A stretch of DNA of 25,304 bases, from positions 1-25,304 of the IMG/VR virus record IMGVR_UViG_3300028800_000297. One strand, given 5' to 3'. The DNA comes from a virus. The position numbers and the translations under genes were made by a program. Below the pieces are notes generated by a model that was not told where the DNA came from, did not search any database, and saw only the letters and a program-made list of their open reading frames with translations. This document shows positions 20,965 through 25,304 of the stretch, piece after piece. How positions within the stretch are numbered: position 1 is the stretch's first letter; each line of letters starts with the position of its first letter.

Positions 20965-21561
20965 CTGGGAGCTCGCCAAGCCGTCGCCAACGCCCAACGT
21001 CGCGGAATCAGTGTCGATGAAATAGAACCGGAAGCCCCCAAACAGGTGGTTGATAGCCCCGGCGTTGACCTGGACGACCCGCAGCAACAGGAAACGATCT
21101 TAAGCGCCGACCCGGTAACGGTAAAGCTATCCTTCGATGAAGTGAAACTTTACCGTCCATCCGTGGCTATGCGGCGTGATCTTTACGGTTTCATCTCTGA
21201 TGTGTACAGCGAGGTTTCGACCCAGCCGCGCCTCATGCGGATGCAGTTGTTTCTCTCCAGCCTGACCGATGAGTCGGAGCGAGAGCAGGGCATTGCGATG
21301 TATAACGCGGCCATCGCTAATGGATTGGCAATCACGCTCAACCGTAACAAAGAATTTCGCCGTGATCTCTACATCCTGTGCTCGAAACTTCGTGGCAAGC
21401 CGGGCCAGATTGGAAAGCAGCAGGCCGAGGAGTTAGGCAACGAGCTCGCTGAACAAGCGACACCCGAGGACACGGTAGCGCTTTACGCGCAACTGCTAGT
21501 CCTTGCCGGATTGGGTGGGGCTGTCAATGCCCGCCCTCCGAGGCGTCATCGGGCGGCGTAA
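20965..21561 (+). CDS. Tail assembly chaperone, G-like part
   Basis: 198 residues if started at CTG 20965, which has GAGGAG (20953-20958) 6 bases upstream. The first canonical in-frame start is GTG 21046, but it has no ribosome binding site. The 27 codons before it read as plausible protein (GARQAVANAQRRGISVDEIE). The main domain is helical (LYRPSVAMRRDLYGFISDVY, then EEFGNEL-like helices) with the size of a lambda gpG-type chaperone. It would bind the tape measure during tail assembly. A downstream -1 frame likely extends it (see the T-like part). Confidence 0.7.
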   Translation: MGARQAVANAQRRGISVDEIEPEAPKQVVDSPGVDLDDPQQQETILSADPVTVKLSFDEVKLYRPSVAMRRDLYGFISDVYSEVSTQPRLMRMQLFLSSLTDESEREQGIAMYNAAIANGLAITLNRNKEFRRDLYILCSKLRGKPGQIGKQQAEELGNELAEQATPEDTVALYAQLLVLAGLGGAVNARPPRRHRAA

Positions 21562-21572
21562 GTGCCCATGAG

Positions 21573-21752
21573 ATGATCGCCCTAGTGGCAGAGGTCACCG
21601 GGCTTTCGCACGATGACGTAATGGAGCGATTTACGATGGAGCAAGTCGCCCTAAAATTTTACTTCAAGCTAAAACGGGAGATAGCCAAAGAGGAGCGTTC
21701 TGCGAAACTCACTGCGGTCTATCTCGCTAAAGTCTTAGGACTTACGACCTAG
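21573..21752 (+). CDS. Tail assembly chaperone, frameshifted T-like part
   Basis: ATG 21573 begins 59 residues (MIALVAEVTGLSHDDVMERF ... AKVLGLTT). The same frame is open upstream from 21453, and just before the ATG reads SGGVSAHE. That gives a continuous SGGVSAHEMIALVAEVTG, typical of the C-terminal half of gpGT chaperones. It is in the -1 frame relative to the G-like gene, so a programmed -1 frameshift within 21453-21561 is likely. No perfect slippery heptamer is seen; GGGTGGG at 21513-21519 is one candidate. Independent initiation at 21573 is the alternative. Confidence 0.65.
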   Translation: MIALVAEVTGLSHDDVMERFTMEQVALKFYFKLKREIAKEERSAKLTAVYLAKVLGLTT

Positions 21753-21787
21753 AGCCGCTGTCTATTACGACGGCGGCTTTTTTCTTT
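21753..21787 (+). terminator. Strong intrinsic terminator before the tape measure gene
   Basis: AGCCGCTGTC 21753-21762 pairs with GACGGCGGCT 21769-21778 (10 pairs, one T-G wobble) around TATTAC. TTTTTC and a further TTTT follow. It starts one base after the chaperone stop. Either the tape measure gene is reached by read-through or antitermination, or it has its own promoter, which is not evident. Confidence 0.8.
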
Positions 21788-21800
21788 TCCCGAGAGGGGG
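21787..21800 (+). promoter_or_regulatory. Ribosome-binding-site hairpin of the tape measure gene
   Basis: TTCCC 21787-21791 pairs with GGGGG 21796-21800 (two wobbles) around a GAGA tetraloop. The purine-rich ribosome binding site (GAGGGG) lies in its 3' arm, upstream of ATG 21811. It overlaps the U-tract of the terminator, so the two structures may compete. Confidence 0.35.
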
Positions 21801-21810
21801 TGGTTTCAGT

Positions 21811-24800
21811 ATGTCGGACAACGATCAAGCATTAACCGTCGAGATTCTTGGTGACGCCACTTCGGCTGTTGAGGCCACTCAGGTAAGCCAAGCATCTCTC
21901 GACAAACTCACCGCAGCCATTGGTGAACTCACCGCTTCGTTTATCTCGCAGAACACCGCATCGGAAACGGCGACCGCTGGTGTTGCGAAGGTGGGCGTTG
22001 CCGCTGCCACATCCAGCAGGGAACTAACCGAACTATCCACCGTTGGTGGAAGTGCGGCACGAGCGTTCTCTGCGCTGGGAATTGCCGGCGGCGAAGCGGC
22101 AGGCCGCGTTGAGGCACTGACTGGTGCGCTTGGCGGGATGGGTGCGGTTGCCCCCGAGATATTGGCGGTGGGCGCGGCCATCGGCTCATTGTTCGTTGCC
22201 CTTGAATTCCTCAAGAATGGAATTAAGTCGGCCATCGACTTCCAGTCGCAGATGCTGACGATGAAGGAGGCAATCGAGGCGCAGGGCGGTGCGTGGAGTG
22301 GGCTGTCCCAACAGATTCAGGCTTTCGTTGCTACTGAGTCGATGGCTTCCGGCTTTACGAAGAACGAACTGGCTGCATCGTTAAATATTCTCATCACCTC
22401 GCTTTCGGGCCTTGAGGGCGCGAATGCCGCCGTATCCGATTCTGAAAAAATCCTTGCAGTTGCGGAAGAAACCGCAATCGCCAAGCATAAGGATTTGTCC
22501 GAGGTTGTTCGTGCGTTACAGTCGGCAGAGGTTGGTCGTGGGTTAGCCCTTGCCCAACTCGACCCGCGCATCAAGACGCTTATTAAGGACCACGCCGACC
22601 TTGATACCGTCCTCAGGGTTTTGCACGAGGACAACCAGAAGCAACTGAGCGATACCCAGGGAACGCAGATGGCGACGGAGCGCCTTCATGCGGCCTACGA
22701 TGGGCTTGGTCAGACGATCGGTAATTACTTTTTACCGATACTATCCAAGGTGGCTGCTGTTGCCATCGGCAGCATCCCGGCTTTGGGCGATCTTGCCCGC
22801 GCCCTCGTTGATGGGCTCGGTGGGGCGCTTGGTATCGTTGCACACGGCGCAGCGACGGCCTATCACGGCCTGCTGGCAATAGCGACACTTGGTGTTGGCG
22901 ACCTGAAGGATGCCAAGGACGAGTTCAAGGCATTCACCGACCAAGGCAAAGACATGGGCAAGTCGCTCTATGGTGCCACGGTCGGCTGGATGGGCGATGG
23001 AGCGAAAGCTGCTGGTGATTTTGCCACGGCGTATGGTCGTGCTCAGAGTCAAATCGCTAGCTCGATTCAAAAACATATCTCGCTAGTCAAGGACCTGCAT
23101 ACCACATTCGATCCCACGCTCGGCAATACGCCAACGAGTGGCAGTGGCGCTGGAGCAGTTGCGGGACCGTCTGCGTTCACGCAAGATGCGGTGCAGCGCA
23201 CGCAAGATCAGACGGCGGCGAGCAATGCCTTACGAACGGCGACGGATGCACTGTCCGAAGCAAAGAATCGTGCTGCCCTCATTGAGAACGCGCTTGAGAA
23301 CGCGGTCAAACTCTCCACGACCACGACCGAGAAAAGCGCGGCACAGGCGAGGCTCGATGCCCAGGTGGTGGCCGATGCCGCTGCCCAGCATAAGATTCTG
23401 AATGATGCGGTCTACTCGGAGCAGCAGCGCCTCGATCAACTGACCGGAGCGCAGGCGTCGGCTCGCACGCAGTACGAAGCGCTCAACAAGCAACTGCAGG
23501 ATCACCAGAAGTCCCTGGAGGGCGCGAAGAAGGAATCGCTGGCGACCAAAGAGTCTACAGCGCAACTCGCCGCTGCGGTGTCGGACGCGAAGGCGAAGTA
23601 CGAAGACATCAACCGCGCCGTAAGCACGCTATCGTCTGGACTCAAGACGCAGCAAGACGAACTGACGCGCACGGCCATAGCGTCCCGCAATGCTGCACAA
23701 AAGCAGGCAGAAGACCTGGCCGCGACTCAGCTTGCCTTCAACGACGCGATGTCCAAAGAGGAACGAGCCGAACAGGAGTCTGCGGCGAAGCGCTCGATGA
23801 CGACGCGCCAACTGATCGAATACGATAAGCAGCAGTACGCCGAAGACTATCAGAACTATCTGTACTATAGTCAGCAGAAGGACGCCGCGACCGCCAAACT
23901 CTTTGGCGATAAGGTTATTCAAGATTTACGCGACCTCAACCAGGACAAGAACGCGCTCTATCAGCAGGACTACAACAACCTCAAGCAGTGGGCAGATCGC
24001 GCCGGGCAGATGTTCGGCACCTTCTTCGATAGTCTCGTAACTGGCGGTCATACCCTGCGCGATATGTGGAAGCAAGTCTGGCAGCAGATTCTTCAAGACT
24101 TCTCGCAGATGCTTTCCGAGATGGTCGCCAAGATGGTGACGAGCGGCCTGCTAAATATGCTGAGTGGCCTTTTCGGTGGCGGCGGTGGCCTTGGAAGCGT
24201 AGCTAACGGTGTTGTCGGCCTCGGTGTCGGCACGATGGGCGGCGCTGCGGCACGCGGTGGTTCCAGCCTCGGCGGTGGCGGCGGCGCAGGTGCTGCAGGC
24301 CCTTCGGTTGCCGGCGCAATGGCGTCTGCCCGTTCTGGTGCGATGGCATCCAATACGGGCGGTGGCAGTGCTGGTGGATGGGGTGGAAACGTATCGCAAG
24401 GCACGGGCTCTGGTTCCCTCGGTGGCTGGGGTAGTAACCTCGGTCAGGGCGTCGGCAGTTCGAGTTCGTCCTACGGTGGCGGGTTCGGTACTTCATCGCT
24501 TGGCGGTGGTGCGGGGGCCGCATCTCTGCTCACTCGTGGCGGGGGCTTTGGGGCGCTAGGTGGCATTCCGCTTGCGGGACTTGCTGGCGCTGGGATCATT
24601 GGGTCTATGCTCGGCAATCTGATTGCTCCGCACAACACTAACGCCATGATGGGTGGAGCTGCGGGCGGTGCAGCGGGATTCGCTGGCATGGAAATGCTGA
24701 TGGCCAACCCCGCATTCCTCGCGGCGCTTGGCCCGTATGCAATCCCCGCGCTCATTGGTGCCACGCTACTCGGTGCCGTGTTTGGCAGCGAGATAGGGCA

Positions 24801-25304
24801 TCTCTTTGGTAACCACTTCAACGCCGCCGACGAACCCGACATCAATCAGACGCAGGCGTGGGGCCAAGAGCTTGCCGACCTTCAGGGCTCGACTGCGGGC
24901 AATCCGATGAACGCCAATGGGCAAGCGTTCACGATGGATTCCAACACCAACAGTCAGACGCAAGGTAAGGGCTGGAACGTCCTTCTAGAATCCTTCGTAC
25001 AGAAGTTTCGTGGCAAGCAAAAGACGTTGCCTCAATCGCTACAGGCCGGATTCTCTGACATCGAAGCGCTCTGGGGTGGTGCAACCAATTCCCCCGACTT
25101 CAACGGCAATGGAAAGAACGGGCAGTTGCAGATCGGCAGCGGCAGGACGGCAGAATGGACGACGTTCTGGCAGTATGTGTCGGCCTACGGACCCGCCATC
25201 GCGCAGTTGATGAATATGTACACGGCAACCGACCTCTACTCGGCCAGCCTCAACGGTTCGGTAAGCAGCATGGGTGGCTACACGCCTTGGGTGATCCGTT
25301 CTTA
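21811..25304 (+). CDS. Tail tape measure protein, 3'-incomplete
   Basis: At least 1,164 codons, open to the right edge with no stop. It sets tail length and is ejected with DNA. Residues about 1-440 contain Ala/Gly-rich helices and a hydrophobic stretch (ILAVGAAIGSLFVALEFL, 116-133). Residues about 450-700 are a long coiled coil. Residues 736-790 (FGTFFDSLVTGG, then WKQVWQQILQDFSQMLSEMV) match the lambda gpH-type C-terminal region. A Gly/Ser-rich segment at about 788-910 is followed by two more hydrophobic segments (about 915-940 and 970-990) that could insert in the membrane. Chaperones immediately upstream support the call. Confidence 0.9.
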   Translation, partial: MSDNDQALTVEILGDATSAVEATQVSQASLDKLTAAIGELTASFISQNTASETATAGVAKVGVAAATSSRELTELSTVGGSAARAFSALGIAGGEAAGRVEALTGALGGMGAVAPEILAVGAAIGSLFVALEFLKNGIKSAIDFQSQMLTMKEAIEAQGGAWSGLSQQIQAFVATESMASGFTKNELAASLNILITSLSGLEGANAAVSDSEKILAVAEETAIAKHKDLSEVVRALQSAEVGRGLALAQLDPRIKTLIKDHADLDTVLRVLHEDNQKQLSDTQGTQMATERLHAAYDGLGQTIGNYFLPILSKVAAVAIGSIPALGDLARALVDGLGGALGIVAHGAATAYHGLLAIATLGVGDLKDAKDEFKAFTDQGKDMGKSLYGATVGWMGDGAKAAGDFATAYGRAQSQIASSIQKHISLVKDLHTTFDPTLGNTPTSGSGAGAVAGPSAFTQDAVQRTQDQTAASNALRTATDALSEAKNRAALIENALENAVKLSTTTTEKSAAQARLDAQVVADAAAQHKILNDAVYSEQQRLDQLTGAQASARTQYEALNKQLQDHQKSLEGAKKESLATKESTAQLAAAVSDAKAKYEDINRAVSTLSSGLKTQQDELTRTAIASRNAAQKQAEDLAATQLAFNDAMSKEERAEQESAAKRSMTTRQLIEYDKQQYAEDYQNYLYYSQQKDAATAKLFGDKVIQDLRDLNQDKNALYQQDYNNLKQWADRAGQMFGTFFDSLVTGGHTLRDMWKQVWQQILQDFSQMLSEMVAKMVTSGLLNMLSGLFGGGGGLGSVANGVVGLGVGTMGGAAARGGSSLGGGGGAGAAGPSVAGAMASARSGAMASNTGGGSAGGWGGNVSQGTGSGSLGGWGSNLGQGVGSSSSSYGGGFGTSSLGGGAGAASLLTRGGGFGALGGIPLAGLAGAGIIGSMLGNLIAPHNTNAMMGGAAGGAAGFAGMEMLMANPAFLAALGPYAIPALIGATLLGAVFGSEIGHLFGNHFNAADEPDINQTQAWGQELADLQGSTAGNPMNANGQAFTMDSNTNSQTQGKGWNVLLESFVQKFRGKQKTLPQSLQAGFSDIEALWGGATNSPDFNGNGKNGQLQIGSGRTAEWTTFWQYVSAYGPAIAQLMNMYTATDLYSASLNGSVSSMGGYTPWVIRS

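Noticed and set aside
20951-21025. 24-codon ORF from ATG 20951 ahead of the chaperone
   Set aside because: No binding site at proper distance; the overlapping frame that continues into the chaperone is more protein-like.
24172-24540. Gly/Ser-rich repeats in the tape measure considered as a DNA repeat array
   Set aside because: Irregular spacing and codon variety; explained by a low-complexity protein segment.
1-25304. Search by eye for CRISPR arrays, tRNA genes, integrase, IS ends and attachment sites
   Set aside because: No regularly spaced repeats, cloverleaf-like segments with a CCA end, or recombinase genes were recognised; absence by eye is not proof.

Overview
The window is part of a tailed double-stranded DNA phage (or a prophage of one). 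Every convincing gene is on the + strand, and genes are packed with short stop/start overlaps. The order terminase - portal - minor head protein - protease - scaffold - major capsid - connectors - tail tube - tail chaperones - tape measure is that of a long-tailed, non-contractile (siphovirus-type) phage. No sheath or baseplate gene is seen. The tape measure runs off the right edge after at least 1,164 codons; at the usual rough 0.15 nm per residue this suggests a tail of about 170 nm or more (inference). The exported proteins carry ordinary Sec signal peptides ending in AxA, and the codon use is fairly GC-rich, so a Gram-negative-type host is likely. The species cannot be named from the sequence.

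Left region (1-6250): small unrecognised genes, several with Cys-pair (zinc-ribbon-like) motifs, an N-acetylmuramoyl-L-alanine amidase (endolysin), a secreted small protein, an HTH protein, a SEC-C/glycosyltransferase fusion, two related small 'GDRL' proteins and a secreted LamG-like protein. Two structured leader regions (about 794-952 and 1554-1681) look regulatory.

Packaging and head (6261-15817): small and large terminase, portal and Mu gpF/SPP1 gp7-like minor head protein. A cargo block follows at 10414-11971, with mini-genes, a small membrane protein, a SAM methyltransferase and a Cys-motif protein. Then come an XkdF-like prohead protease, a DUF6582-type protein whose 3' part looks like a nested scaffold, an SU10/DUF5309-type major capsid protein, a 67-aa protein, and a second copy of the secreted protein.

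Neck and tail (15902-25304): head-tail adaptor carrying inserted beta domains, head-closure protein, several small proteins, a gpG/Phage_tail_S-like tail completion protein, a tail-terminator candidate, the tail tube protein, a G/T-type chaperone pair apparently joined by a -1 frameshift, and the tape measure.

The most unusual signals are in the RNA. The few non-coding gaps lie around the abundant structural genes. These gaps carry (a) hairpins whose 3' arm contains the ribosome binding site of the next gene and (b) a recurring hairpin type with a GGC-UG...UGG-CC core after structural genes. A strong intrinsic terminator sits between the chaperones and the tape measure. No gene-free stretch exceeds 300 bases once the small genes listed here are included. 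No tRNA, rRNA, CRISPR array, integrase, insertion sequence or attachment site was seen.
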